From NCBI GenBank assembly GCA_002917075.1, contig NTMA01000019.1, positions 62,001 to 126,000 on the forward strand: 64,000 bases of DNA. The letters run 5' to 3'. Source of the DNA: Hawksworthiomyces lignivorus. Lineage: Eukaryota; Ascomycota; Sordariomycetes; Ophiostomatales; Ophiostomataceae. A program made the translations under genes and the position numbers. Every line of letters begins with the position of its first letter. Positions within the stretch are counted from its first letter, which is position 1. The notes under the pieces were generated by a model. It searched no databases. It saw only the letters and a list, made by a program, of their open reading frames with translations, and was not told the DNA's origin. Below are positions 11,799 through 23,412 of this stretch, piece after piece.

Positions 11799-13542
11799 AT
11801 GGGCGCAAGAAAATCAATGTCAAACAAGGTTGCCGAGACGAATATTGACGCGACATCTATTATGCAAGGAGAGAATTGTCTCGTTCAGGATGACGTGGTT
11901 GCGCGGAATTTCTACCGCAGCTCTGTGTCTGAGGCTTATCGGCTGAAACCTGAGCTTGTTGCGGAGCATCTCGTAGCTATTGGGATGGGAAAGTGAGTTT
12001 TTTTTTCTTCTAGATTTAATCGTATCGCCTGTGTGGAAAACGCACATGTCCAATTCTCGCACGATATTTTTACGGTTGACATCTAATTATAATTTTTCTT
12101 ATTAGTGGCTGTTGTTCGTCGTGAATAGCTTTGGTTGGATCGCAGACAAACTTTTGGTCGTAGGGTATCACCGCCGTGCGGCCGCCGGTTGCAAACGAAT
12201 TACGGACATCACACGACTAAGCTTTAGTTCGGTAGCGTACTATCTGGGATCTTATTATCGGCGCATCATTTTGGGGCACAGCGGCAGATGTTTTCGGCCG
12301 GCGACCAGCTTTCAATGCGACGATCTTTATGGGTGGCATTTTTGGTTGCGCAGTCGCAGGCTCGACAAAATTCGTTACCTTTTGCGCATTATGGGCCTGT
12401 GTAGGTATCGCAGCTGGAGGGAATGTTCCCGTCGACAGCATCATTTTCTTAGAGTTCATCCCACAAAACCATCAATGGCTTTTGGTTACTCTATCCGCGG
12501 GTGGAATTTTGGCCAAGTCGTAGTTGCACTGCTATCGTGGGTCTTCTTGGCCAACTATGCCTGTGGTGCTGGCGATGCGCCATGCCCGCGATACAATAAT
12601 ATGGGCTGTAATTTGGCCTCATTCGCATATTTATTTTTCGCATTCCCGAGTCGCCTCACTTTTTGTTATCCAAAGGCCGTGACGCCGAAGCCGTCGAGTC
12701 GGTTAATTATATTGCACGCTACAATGGTAAACCTGAAACTTTGACCATCGACATGCTGCGAGCCATTGACCAGCAACTTGAGATCGAGTCGAGAGCGGAA
12801 GCATCGCCTGAAAGTAATGTGGCACAAGCAAAGGGTTTGTCTCATCTTGGGCTCCTCAAACAGAGCTTTAAAGACTATTCTTTTAATAGCTACAACAAAC
12901 TTTTCGCCGGACGCAAAATGGCACAACATACCTCGGTAACATTTCTCATCTGGCTGACGATCGGCATAGCATACCCGCTTTATTTTGCTTTCATCACGTC
13001 TTACCTCGAGACCAAATCAACCTACAACGCCAACTCATCTCTTGGCTATACGTATCGGGTCTACTGTATCGTATCCGCTGTTGGTGTCGCTGGGCCACTA
13101 GCTGCGGGTTTCTTAGTTGAAACCCGTTTTGGACGGCATTGGATGATGGCCATCTCGTCGATTCTCACTAGCATATTTCTATTTGCCTACACGGCTGTGG
13201 GTACAGCAGCGGCTGGCATTGGCTTCCAATGCGCGACAGGAGTTCTAGGCAATTTCGGTGAGTTACCATTTTCACCACGTACATTTGACAATTTCTCTAA
13301 CCGTTCCAGAATATGCTATTACGTATGCATTTACACCGGAGTCTTTTCCAGGTCCTATACGAGGAACCGGAACTGGTATTGCTGCTACCCTGCTTCGCTT
13401 CGGAGGTTTGGTTGCATCATTGATCTCAACCTATGGTGGATACACAGTCACGCCAATCTACGTCAGCGCAGCTCTTTGGGTTATAGTAGGCATCTTCTGT
13501 ATGGGACTTCCGTACGAAACCCATGGCCATGCTTCAATTTAA
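11799..13542 (+). pseudogene. MFS transporter pseudogene (SVOP/sugar-transporter-like)
   Basis: The gene starts at ATG 11799, with a first intron from about 11994 to the TAG before the Trp codon near 12107. It encodes an MFS protein with the FVVNSFGWIAD and FGRRPAFNATIF type TM2/TM4 signatures. The first half is broken: an extra base in the AAACTTTTGG run near 12148, a TAG replacing a Gln codon just after it, a return to the original frame near 12200, further shifts near 12250 and 12500, and a missing stretch near 12610 where a transmembrane segment should be. From about 12632 onward the C-terminal half is intact (IPESPHFLLSKGRDAEAVE... to the end), with an intron near 13258-13310. Sequencing error cannot be excluded for single indels, but several together plus a nonsense codon favour a true pseudogene. 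Confidence 0.8.
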
Positions 13543-14577
13543 GCTTGCTAAATGTTCTGTTCAATTGCTTGTTTAATTTTTTTTTTCGCCTCAGCTTATA
13601 AACTCCCCGAAAAATGGCTGCAATCCCCTAGCCGTTTGAGATATCATATTCTTACTTAAACCTAGTAGTCAGACTTGGGGATTTTTTTTTTAACAAAATT
13701 GCTTCTAACTCCGTGTTAATGTAGACCAAGAATATAATATGTTTCGTATTAGATAATTCTAGGTGTTGCCGAATGCTAATTGGTAAAGATGCAGTAGTTA
13801 ATGTAGATCAATTCCGTTACAGGAAAGGGCTTTTTGTATTCCACGTACAATTTCGAACGTAGTCTCGAACGTAGTCTCAAACGTAGTCTTTAGGCCAGCC
13901 ATTACACATAGCCCCTGCAGGAACAAATCAGAGTTTAGCAATTGCCGGTATAGCAAAGTGTGGAGTGTAAGGTAATAGAATCGACACAAAACTATGATTC
14001 ACAACGTGCCTCATATGCAGCGAAGTAGATTATTACGCGATACAGACTGGTGTCGTTTAACAAGCCTATATCCTGGCAGCGATACTCGTAGATCTTTGGG
14101 GAAGCCTGCCAGCAGCAAAAAGGGTCTAGCTATTGAGATTGACATAATATAGAGAAGATAAACGCGGACTGAAAAAAACTTGATAGCTATGTGTGTCGTT
14201 GGTTAGACTGCCGCTTATGTTCAGGTCGCTACCTTCAAGAAGTTGGAAAAATGAATGCGAGCCAGGCAAGCAGGCAAGTTACTATCAACCCTTGATTGCT
14301 TATTAGGAGTGACGGAGTGATGGGAGGGTGGGGGGATATACAACAGAAACAAAAGTGGTTCACATCTATCGCATCCCAGCTTTTCAGGGGAGACTAAATG
14401 GCAGTTATTGCAATTTTACCTGCATAAACTGGATCGGACAAACAGGGGCTGTTTAAGCTCTCTTAGCAATCATAGTCATACGATCATGGCTATATAATAT
14501 AGATTTTGCGCCGAATAATTATCTGATACGATTGTATCCGTAGCGTATTCTATCTATTCTTCTTCTAAGATCTCACA
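13543..14577. other. Intergenic, no gene seen
   Basis: Contains T-runs (13576-13586, 13683-13692) and the 12-bp tandem repeat at 13853-13888. No supported coding frame. Confidence 0.5.
13853..13888. repeat. 12-bp tandem repeat, three copies
   Basis: Two identical copies of TCGAACGTAGTC followed by a third with one G-to-A change. Confidence 0.8.
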
Positions 14578-16006
14578 TTACCATGTCGATTCTCCTCGTC
14601 TTGACATGCATACGTCGGTGTCTAACTTGGAACAAAGCGCTTCTTCTTCGCTTAATTTGTCTGTATCCATCTCCCCGGTTGGTTTTGGTACAGCTGGCCA
14701 AATCTCATATCCAAGTTCTTCCTCACGTCGGCGATGCTCCATAACTTCCTTGCGCACTGTGTTTTGGATAAAAAGAGGACCCTATGTAATGCGTTAAGAT
14801 GACGTTTCAAGCAATACATGTAGCTGGACAGTTGATATACCTTTTCTTTTTCCGGGTGTAATTCGCCAGTAATATAGACCTTATTATTTAGATTTTTTTG
14901 TGCCTCATCACAGAGTTTCTTGTCTTCGTCGAGAACCCGTTGGTAAAACTTGATAATGGCATCGAAAGCTTCGTCAGTAGCATTCTTATGGCGGTACGTT
15001 TCGTTTTCGATCTTCGTTAACGTGGAACTAATAGGCACCATACGTTGGATATAAAAGAAATTGTCTATGTCCGAAGATTATTCCGTTTTGAATTCATATT
15101 AGCCATCCCTTCCACTTGATAATGTACTAGCATTAAAAGATGTCAGAAAGGAAAAGGGAGATTCTCACGTTACTGTAACAGATATAAATGGAAAAGCAAA
15201 AAAAAAATAGACCGCCGGAACTGCCCCCTTTCTTCCTCAGTTTTGTTGATGATGGTATGTTCGAGATAGCCTGCGTTTGGTTCAACTCGGTACTTTGATA
15301 GATCAGTGACTCTGGCAATGAGTGGATGTGATGTTGGACAATGGTAGCATTCGTTATAATTGTCGACGACAGCCTTCCAGTTAGCATCAACATCCATGCC
15401 CCAGGTATGATCATACAGATACTCTTCGCTGAAGTCGAAGTTTTGAAGATTTTCATTTCTGTCAAGACCAGCAAAATCTTCGGCCCAATCAATATCGGGG
15501 TTGCCAGCTTGTAGGTTCACCCAAACAAAATCAGCCTTATCAACATGCACATGGATATGTAACAATCCATGCTGGCTCTTGTCAAATCCAGGTACCGAAT
15601 CAAATCGCGGCGTTTTGGCTAAATTTCCTTGTAAACCGTAGGACCAGTTATGATATTTGCAGCTGAGAATTCTTGCCGTACCGGAAGCCGCTTCTATGAT
15701 CGGATATGCACGGTGACGGTAAAGATTATGGAAGCCATTGATCTTCCCAGCACGGTCCCGGACTAGAAAGATCGGGTACTTGCCTATGTTGAAAGATAGA
15801 TAATCGCCTGCTTTTTGGAAGCGGAGGCTGTGCGTGATGAGAATCCATCTCCGTGAAAATATGGCACGACGTTCTAATTCGAATAGCGCCGTAGACGTGT
15901 ACCAAGACGCAGGCAAACTGCGTGAAGCAGGAGGTTTTGAGGTACCATGGACAGGAACTTCGCTGCCTTTCGTGCCGTTGGCTCCAAAGCCTAAGTAATG
16001 CCACAT
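14578..16006 (-). pseudogene. Rieske [2Fe-2S] ring-hydroxylating oxygenase alpha subunit, damaged
   Basis: The start is ATG at 16006; upstream frames open only at TTG. Exon 1 has the Rieske half-site CKYHNW (Cys116, His119), but the first half-site reads NLYRHR instead of NxCxHR, so Cys at residue 96 is Tyr (codon 15721-15719, a single TGC-to-TAC change). The catalytic iron region (NECYHCPTSHP) is present. After GQFRRSI a run of ten T (minus strand, near 15200) puts the frame into a stop. The expected family sequence SVTVT can be read only in another frame, and no GT-AG join then restores the next exon ([13 protein letters not shown]...). Exon 14841 upward ends in EKEK|, then a 59-nt intron and the last exon 14781-14578 (GPLFIQNTV...). 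The family hydroxylates aromatic or quaternary-amine substrates with a separate reductase. Loss of an Fe-S ligand plus the frame break argue for an inactive gene. Confidence 0.8.
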
Positions 16007-16483
16007 ATTGAATATACTTTTATAGCAAATTCTAGTGCAAAGTTTCAGTGGCGGATAGGAAAGATTTGACACCACAACGACCTCAGATAGTACGACCAAC
16101 GACTAGGAAATATTTATTACTTGAAGAATATAATCCTTGATGTTGTACATTTTTAATTCATACGTCATGTCATGTAGATATGGAATTTGGCGCTGAGGTT
16201 GCCAAGAGTGGGGTTCGCTCTTTTTTTTTCTTTTTTTTTTTTTAAAAAATAAAAAAACGGTGAGCATACACAAGAACAACCCCATACAGTCTTTACTGAC
16301 TAGTAATTCAAGACTTGACTAAAATAAGTAATTTTTCATCCGACTAAATTTCCGGATGTATGTAAGTGGTTTTTCATTTAGCGTCTTGCCTCTCAGGCTC
16401 AGATAAGATCTGATTTAGCTTATGTATACGAGGTGAGTTGTGTAATTTTCGACCTCCCGGTCAGGTCACTTTCTCGACGCGTT
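16007..16483. other. Intergenic, low complexity in part
   Basis: A poly-T/poly-A tract lies at about 16220-16255. No gene. It precedes the palindrome and transposon relic. Confidence 0.45.
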
Positions 16484-16520
16484 TCCGTTGTTTACACCCA
16501 AATTGGGCGTAAACAACGGA
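16484..16520. repeat. 37-bp near-perfect palindrome
   Basis: Two 17-bp arms (16484-16500 and 16504-16520) with a 3-nt centre differ by a single T/C. It sits about 140 bp upstream of the transposase relic and may be a terminal or sub-terminal inverted repeat. A matching copy at the other end of the relic was not found. Confidence 0.75.
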
Positions 16521-16599
16521 CGTCTATAAAAAAGTGACTTTTGTTAGAAGTATGATACTTTTTAGCATTGTTTTTCTTTTTCATTCTTTACTAAAAAAC

Positions 16600-16635
<36 letters not shown>
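16600..16635 (+). repeat. (AC)n(AT)n microsatellite
   Basis: About 14 nt of AC followed by about 22 nt of AT in the leader of the transposase relic. Confidence 0.85.
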
Positions 16636-16660
16636 CCATTAATTACCATTAATCACCACT

Positions 16661-17683
16661 ATGTCTGTCCAGCTTCGTCTGACAGAAAAAATATATGTGA
16701 GGCACCTTTATCATGGTCTTTATCTTACGAAGACTCTCGTCAGTACTCTTATTGGACACTCCTTTCAACAAATCAAACGTGTTCTACGTGCTCGAGAGTT
16801 GAAAAAGTGTGGTAGGCACTCAAAGCTTACCGATACGGAAGTTTAAATTTTAATCGAATTCGTAAAATTCTCGAAGGAGGCCAAATATATGTCTTATTCT
16901 GTTTTATCTCAGGAGCTTTTCGACGGTCGTTACGGTAAATATACAATTAAGTCAACGTTGGAGCGTCATGGCTATCACCGTTATGTGGTCACACAAAAGC
17001 CATTGATCTCTGAAATCAACCGCCGAAAACGTCTAGTTTTTACACAGGAACATCTAACATAGACACCACAATAGTGGGATTCGGTTTTGTGGAGTGACGA
17101 GACATAGGCTACGAGCTGGAATCATCGTAAAATCTATGTCACCAGACGCTCTGGTGAAGAGCTGGACGAAACCTACGTCATCTCGAGAGATAAGAAACTA
17201 ATCGACTGGTTCTTTTAAGGTTGTTTTTCTAAAACAAGTGGTAAAAGCCCTGACATCTTTTGGTAAAAAGATTGGGGTTCCGTAATAGAGGTAACCTATC
17301 ACGAGTATATTGTCCCTAAAGTCGATAACTGGATCTAACATATTCGTGAAGATGACGAAGTACTTATTTTCATATACGATAACGCTCCAGCTCATGCTCA
17401 AAGAGATACCGTTACAGAGCTCGTAAATCGTGGGATTCCGGTACTTTCTTGGCCTCCTATGAGCCCTGATTTAAACCCAATTGAGAAGTGTTGGGACTGG
17501 ATGAAAAATCATATAATCCAACACCTTCTTAACGATAGGCGGCTCAGTTACGATCAACTTTAAAAATGGATTCAAGAAGTTTAGGATGCCCTCCCCGCCT
17601 CCTTCTGGCAGCACGAATTGGTCCTTATGTCGTAGAAGCTTCAGGCTGTAATTGATGCCAATGGGCGTAATACGAAATATTAG
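16661..17683 (+). mobile_element. Tc1/mariner-type transposase relic with C-to-T stops
   Basis: One frame can be followed from the ATG at 16661 to the TAG at 17681, encoding a Tc1-like DDE transposase. It has an N-terminal helix-turn-helix region, LWSDET (first catalytic Asp), YDNAPAH (second Asp), WPPMSPDLNPIE (third acidic residue) and a C-terminal AVIDANG..TKY. It is interrupted by stops that fit CAG/CAA or TGG codons changed to TAG or TAA, for example after EHLT, DET, the IFW block and DQL. This pattern is expected of RIP in ascomycetes. There is no sign of an active copy. Element ends were not identified. Confidence 0.88.
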
Positions 17684-18178
17684 GTGAGGTGATTTGGCAC
17701 AAGTGTAGTTCTCCACTCAATGAATGTACTGTATTTTTACTAGGATAAATGTGGAAATAGAAACCGTGGTGGTGTTCTGTGGCAAATATAGTGATTACAA
17801 GGTAGGGGGATTGCTATTTGATCAACCTACCTCGTAGTGACTATGCATGATCGAGGGGAAGGGGCTTGTTCTATTTGTTTGTCTCGTCAGGGAGGCTCTA
17901 CCTACCTTTTACAAAAAATATACCAGAGGGTTTAATATTTGCTTATGGCCTACGACTTGTATCATGTTTTCAATTATTCCATTATCCTGATACTTCTAAA
18001 TGTTTTCACTGTTGAACTTGATTAATGCGTGATATTGAGGATTGTTGTTCATGCATTGTTCCCTTATGCTAGCAATCATTTCTGGCTCAATGAAAAACAA
18101 AATTTGGTATACTTCGATGGGGATCATATAATTATTGCGCGTTGCGTATCTAAAATCTATAGAAGTTCAACTTATCAC
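17684..18178. other. Intergenic, no gene seen
   Basis: Probably includes the 3' flank of the Tc1 element. No inverted terminal repeat could be matched to the left side. Confidence 0.4.
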
Positions 18179-21168
18179 TTATGAGGCGAGCCATGCAACG
18201 TTCAAGAGGTCGAAATCTGTGTCAAGCATAAAGTCATTGAGGTCGATCTCCATCGGCAAGAGCTGGTGCTGGTGCTGTCGCAATATTGCATTGTTTCCAC
18301 TGGTCATGGCGAGTGGATTGTGTAGTTTGACGCCGCAACCGTGGTTGTGAGCCAGATCCAGGACGCCATTACGAGTTGTTTCTATGGCAACCATCTTCGG
18401 CTTGAGATTGTATGTCATCAATAAAAGTACTGCTGCTTTCTGGTCCGTCCCTAGTCAGCCGGAGTGTCTGGCTCGAAATGATCGGCATCGGCTTCAGCTG
18501 TGACAAAGAGCTGACACAACGATCAACTACGTGGTTGCCACGATCTAATTTTTCGAGTGCCTCGATGGCCATTTCGAAGTACGGGAGAGCATTTTCGATG
18601 AATTCCCAGCGGGAAAGTCGTTTAGAATCGTGTTGCACGTCACAAAAGGCTACATGGACCGCAGCAAATACGACCAGCGCGGCGTTGAAAGTATAGAATA
18701 GCGAAAAGTTCCACGCGCCGAGGAGATCGCGGCGGGGCCCGTCGGCTAGAACAATCGTGTGCACAACTGAGATAATAATTTTGGCAGAGTCGATACAAGT
18801 TTCGATGCTACTGATACCCATTTGCATGATCTTGCTGTGGTCGGCATATATCGAACTAACTCTCGCTGACATTCCCGTGAATTTGTTGTTAATACTACCG
18901 GTTTCGCTCCTACTGCCAATGTAGCTGGGGAACGGGCCACACGTCTCTAGAAGTTTTTCCAGGATAGGCCTATGAAGTAAGATCTGGAGGTTGTGATACC
19001 TCACTGAGAGCACAACAACGTATCGGGCTGAAATCTTCCTAGTGGTATCGATGCTATTAATGTTCGAGGAAACCACTGGCGTACTGTATACGAAAAGTTG
19101 GTCATGGGCCAGCTGTGATTTCCAGGCTTCAAGATCCTTTTCGACGCGTAGGACACAAGAAAAAAGTTCCGAGTCAGTCCGGAGATCGTCGAGACCCAAA
19201 TTCTGGCCATAGCAGGTGTCGATGATCCTGTACATGACGCTGTAAAGTTTTCTGAGAAGGGAATATCAGCTCGATACTGACAACCAAAGACACAAACTAT
19301 AGACGCACACACAAAACAAACATACATTGTGGCTGCGTAAAAGAGACCATCCATTTGTGGTGCAAGCTCCGCCTTTTGCTCATGACCGATGATCTGCATA
19401 TTGACAATGGGTAACTCAAGCTTCAGGTAGCTTTCGTGGATCATAGATGGGCGACTAAATGTCATGCTGAGGGTTCTTTAAAAGTTAATGAATTCTGCTT
19501 GCAAGTTATGTGCACATCATTGGGGATAACTCACCTATCCAACAAAACACACCCAAACCACACCCGTTTGCGAATCTCGCACTCTAATGCAGAGAATGCC
19601 TTATTCGTCTTAGGTGACTGTAGGCCGAGTTGTAAGGCTGTCGTAATTGCCAAGCCATGAACTGTCCATGCCTGCACCGACTTTTGCGTCCCCTGTAGAT
19701 ACTGTCCTAAAATCAGTAGGTATTGCACTAGTTCCAGACTGATGTTGCGCCGCGACTCCTTGTCACATAGTCCATTCGCGCGCTGGTAATATACGTCCGA
19801 CTCTGCGATGCGCTTTTCAGAGGATACGGACGTGTCGACATGAAGAGTCGTAGCCATTGCAAGAATTATGTTTAACAGGCCCAACCAGGTCCGCCGCGCC
19901 TTCGTAAAGTTGCTCTTTTTCATCTCGAAGTATGTCTCACAGAAGGATGCTTCGTGCACAAATGGCACCAGTCGGCCTGTCTTTTGGAAATACTCCTGGA
20001 TTAGGCTCCAAGTGCGTACTTCTGATGGCAGCGCATAGATGTTTACCGCTGTCTGCCCTATACCGCCACCGTTCTTCAGCCACTCACTATCGCTGTCGCC
20101 CCCCCTAAGCCCATGCCTATCCGCTATGTGCAGTCGTGATACGCTCACACTGCCCGACACTTCGCGAGTGCGACTGGTTGAAGACGGAACTAGGTGGCGC
20201 TGATCATCCACGCGGGCCAAGGCGAGTGAAATATGTCGCAGAAAGGCGATATTTGAGGAAGGACCAAAGTACCCCCAGTCCTTCTCGTCAGTGAATTTAA
20301 TTGCGCCCATTCCGTCGATAGAGTCCTCAGTTATGTCGAGCTCACCAAAGCCATTCCCGCTGTTAGCATCTTGACATATTGCTACACCTCTTACGGTTGG
20401 TGCTAAATTATTTATTACTGTTCTCGGCTCAGCCAACGAGGCTGGAGCGGCCATCTGGGGCCTCACTACATTGCCTTCTCCAGTACTGGCACTAACAGCA
20501 CTGTTCGCTGCATCCAACCCGCTTGCACCGTCACCACCAGCAGTAAGATTATCAAAACCTCGGGACGTTGATGCATTCTGCAAGGTCCGGATCTGTTCTA
20601 GATTCGACTCGATTTCCCTAAGGCGCCGTTCGAGACGCTCCAGATATCTATTTGGTTAATGCAAACATCAACGATAAAAATTTAAAATAAAATAAAATGA
20701 AGAGCAGATGGACATACGAACGCCCAACTGCTAGGTTAGCTGCAAGGCCAGATTGTTCGTATACGCATTCACAGCCGAGTTCAATACAGAGAGAGCAACT
20801 TGGTCGTCTGCCGTCACACTGTCATGTAAAAAAATATTCTCGTATCAGGCATTGCCTCAAATAATTATGAAATTCCCTGATACTCGAAGGAAGACATGAA
20901 ATGGAGTGGAAAGTGAAATAATAAAGAAAGGGACAGAAACATGGGAGAGCTAGCACATGGATTCACTCGAGACTTGCGGTGGCGGCAGCTGCCGCATGCT
21001 AATGCCACCCTGCGCCGCTGACTTGGCGTGGTTTGTTCCTGCTGTTGACATAACTGCTGTTTCCCATGAGCCCACTAAAGGTTCGATCATTTGTATATTA
21101 GGTTGGTTCTTGAATTGCGGCCCAGGTGAAATGGCCTGACCTTCTTGACGCTTGTCGTTATCCACCAT
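18179..21168 (-). CDS. Zn2Cys6 transcription factor with Fungal_trans domain (regulator 1)
   Basis: The DNA-binding cluster is split by an intron (20966-20819). The first exon, ending at 20967, encodes ACGSCRHRKSR; the next (20818-20718) continues CDGRRPSCSLC...CEC, together a canonical CX2CX6CX6CX2CX6C. A 70-nt intron leads to 20647-19535, which opens with a coiled-coil-like linker (YLERLERRLREIESNLEQI). Further introns are 19534-19467, 19325-19252 and 18372-18300. The middle holds the Fungal_trans landmarks (LVPFVHEASFCETY, RKRVWFGCVLLDS|MTFSRPSM). The last exon, 18299-18179, gives an acidic C-terminus (DLNDFMLDTDFDLL). The 5' end is uncertain: the ATG at 21168 is in a different frame from the zinc exon, and no phase-compatible intron was found, although an acceptor lies at 21075. 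It may regulate the adjoining oxidoreductase genes. Confidence 0.85.
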
Positions 21169-21656
21169 CGTCCGATGTGAAAGAGCTGAGGGATATGAAG
21201 GATTATTTGAGAGCGGCTCATAGATGTGCGGAAGTCGGAGGATAGCAGGAAGAGCAGAAAGGTAGAAAGAGAAAGAGACGTGTAGACAAACGCGGCGCGT
21301 GGTAGAGCAAGATTCGCTTGATAGGAGTCTGTCAGCATCGGAGGAAAAGGGGAGAAAGGAATCGTTTCTACATTGTTTCTTCCATGCCAGCCAAGAGCAA
21401 ATGTTCCGCTTCTGGTAAAGTCAAGTTTAAAGGACAGGGGATATCCCACTTCACCGTGTAAGGCATTGATGAAACCTTCCACTCTGAAGTCTTGCCTTCG
21501 CTATTTACCGCTCCTTTCTGCCAGATGACCGTCTTATTTTCTATCTACCTAGCACAAGTGGGTGTGTTTCGGTTCTACAAACAGACAAACGGCAAAAGCC
21601 GGAACTTTATACGCCATCCTATGATTCTGCATATGTTGTCTTCACTCTTCTCCTTC
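21169..21656. other. Upstream region of regulator 1
   Basis: Lies between the start of regulator 1 and the 3' end of the alpha/beta hydrolase, both on the minus strand, and so is probably the regulator promoter and 5' leader. An open frame at 21087-21482 has no known motif. Confidence 0.4.
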
Positions 21657-22701
21657 CTAAAGCTGTGGCTTGCTCGGCTTCTTAGTGTGATTCCATTTAT
21701 TCGAAAACGATAGCACTTCAGCGTGCAAAAGCGCTTCGTGTTTCGAGCTTAGGAAGTGCACGCCGCCAGGACATTTCACTAGCCGTGCCTCTGCTGCATG
21801 AGTAAACATCTTAATATCATATTCGGCCTGTTTTACGCTGAACACTACGTCGCAGGTGCCTTGAAACCAGAGTACCGGACAGTGGACGTAGGGCAGGCGT
21901 GCACGAAGGCCATCACGTGTTGCCAGCGCCACGGCTGCCATTATGATGCGCCGCTTACCTGAGTTTCCCTTATAGTTATCACGGATGGTTGCAGCCCAAT
22001 AGTCACACGTTGCCTTGAGACAGTCTTTCCCAAAGCCAATCTCCATCAGATAGTCGTAGTAGTCGTCTCCGGGCTCAAAATCGGGGTCTAATTCTCGAGT
22101 ACCAGCCTGAGACACTAATGCAGATGTGGCAACTTGGCCATCCCAACAGCCTAGGTTCCGGCTATGCTCAGACTCGGAATCCATCGATGAACCGATGGGA
22201 ATAACACCTTTTACCTGAACAAGGTCAGAAATGTCATTTTTCATTTCTCTTCTTTTTATTATTAAAATTATTTCTCGAAAATTATTTGCTATGACTTGGA
22301 AGGGGAAAAGAAAAAAAATTTAACCTTACTCTCTCTGGTGCTATTAGGGCTAGACGTACAGCTATCCAGCCGCCCTGCGACGTGCAAAGTGTAAAAAATT
22401 GATCGATACCAAGTGCGTCCATTAGCTGTAAAGCCATTATCGCAGTATCCCAGTAATTAAAGCACTCGGTTCTGTGTGCAAAAGTGCGACCATGACCCAG
22501 TGGTTCAACAGCGATGAGATTTGCCATGGCGCATAACGTTTCGTTTTTAAACTCGGGTTCGTAATAGTCAACCGTCACAGTAAACGGGTTAAACATGACT
22601 AGAGTGGGCTTTCCCTTGTCTAACATGGGTTGAGACAGCCGGTAGCCGACGTCAATGCCGCCAAGATGTGGCACGAGAAGGATGCGTGTCGCAGAGGCCA
22701 T
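21657..22701 (-). CDS. Alpha/beta hydrolase
   Basis: Two exons, 22701-22330 and 22214-21657, with a 115-nt GT-AG intron in phase 0, give 309 residues. The upstream frame begins at TTG, so the ATG at 22701 (MASATRILLVPHLGG) is chosen. The nucleophile elbow is TSQGG (about residue 104-108), the likely acid lies in the GTCDVVF stretch and the base is His in GGVHFLS, so the triad is complete. The fold suits ester, lactone or C-C bond hydrolysis, as in ring-cleavage product hydrolases, but no closer assignment is possible. It is transcribed away from the flavin monooxygenase at 23413 and shares a 711-bp promoter region with it, which suggests co-regulation. Confidence 0.85.
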
Positions 22702-23412
22702 TGTGTCCTCAGGAAGATACAGAGGAACGACACAATATTTCAACCAATAACTGGTGGCTGAGGCTGGTCTTCGTGTGTCTTGGAAGAACTATAAAGACGA
22801 AAATTTATAAAATAGTGAGATCAGCGAAAGAGGTAGACAATATTGGGACCTGTAACGAGTGGAAATTGTGCGATGGGAAGGTTAAAGGTGTACTAGGATG
22901 CTGATAAGTGACGGCCGTGTCCTTTAGGGTATCCAAGATGATGGCAGGTCTTAATATTGGTCAAGAACTTTGATCAACTTCTTTTTACAATTACTATTTC
23001 CTCCTCCTTTTCTACATTCCAAATCGTAAACAACACATCAAAGCCGCTTATTAATTTTAATAGCAACGGCTTTCTATCCGACAGAGACGATTTCACCAAC
23101 CGAACTCCCCGGCAACTTCCTTGCTTTATTGCCAGCCTTATGTCCGCGTAAAGAATACACAAAATACTGCAAGTATAATCTAAGAATCTGAGTTGAATAT
23201 GGCAAGGTTTAATATTGCCGAAATATCCCATACTACCATTATTTTTTCAAATAATACATAAGGCTATGAATCTCAGCGCCTTCGCTAATTGTCAAAGAAT
23301 TTGAATACTGGTCTAGACCATCACCACATGCTTCAAGCTGTCAGCCACCTGATATCCATTACAGACTATATATTACTTCTTTGAAAACATTTTTTATACG
23401 ACATACTTCATT
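22702..23412. promoter_or_regulatory. Shared divergent promoter of hydrolase and flavin monooxygenase
   Basis: A 711-bp interval between two start codons pointing apart. A TATATATT box lies about 40 nt before the monooxygenase ATG. A CGGCCG word near 22910 is a possible Zn2Cys6 half-site pair, but such words are common and no footprint can be inferred. Confidence 0.5.
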
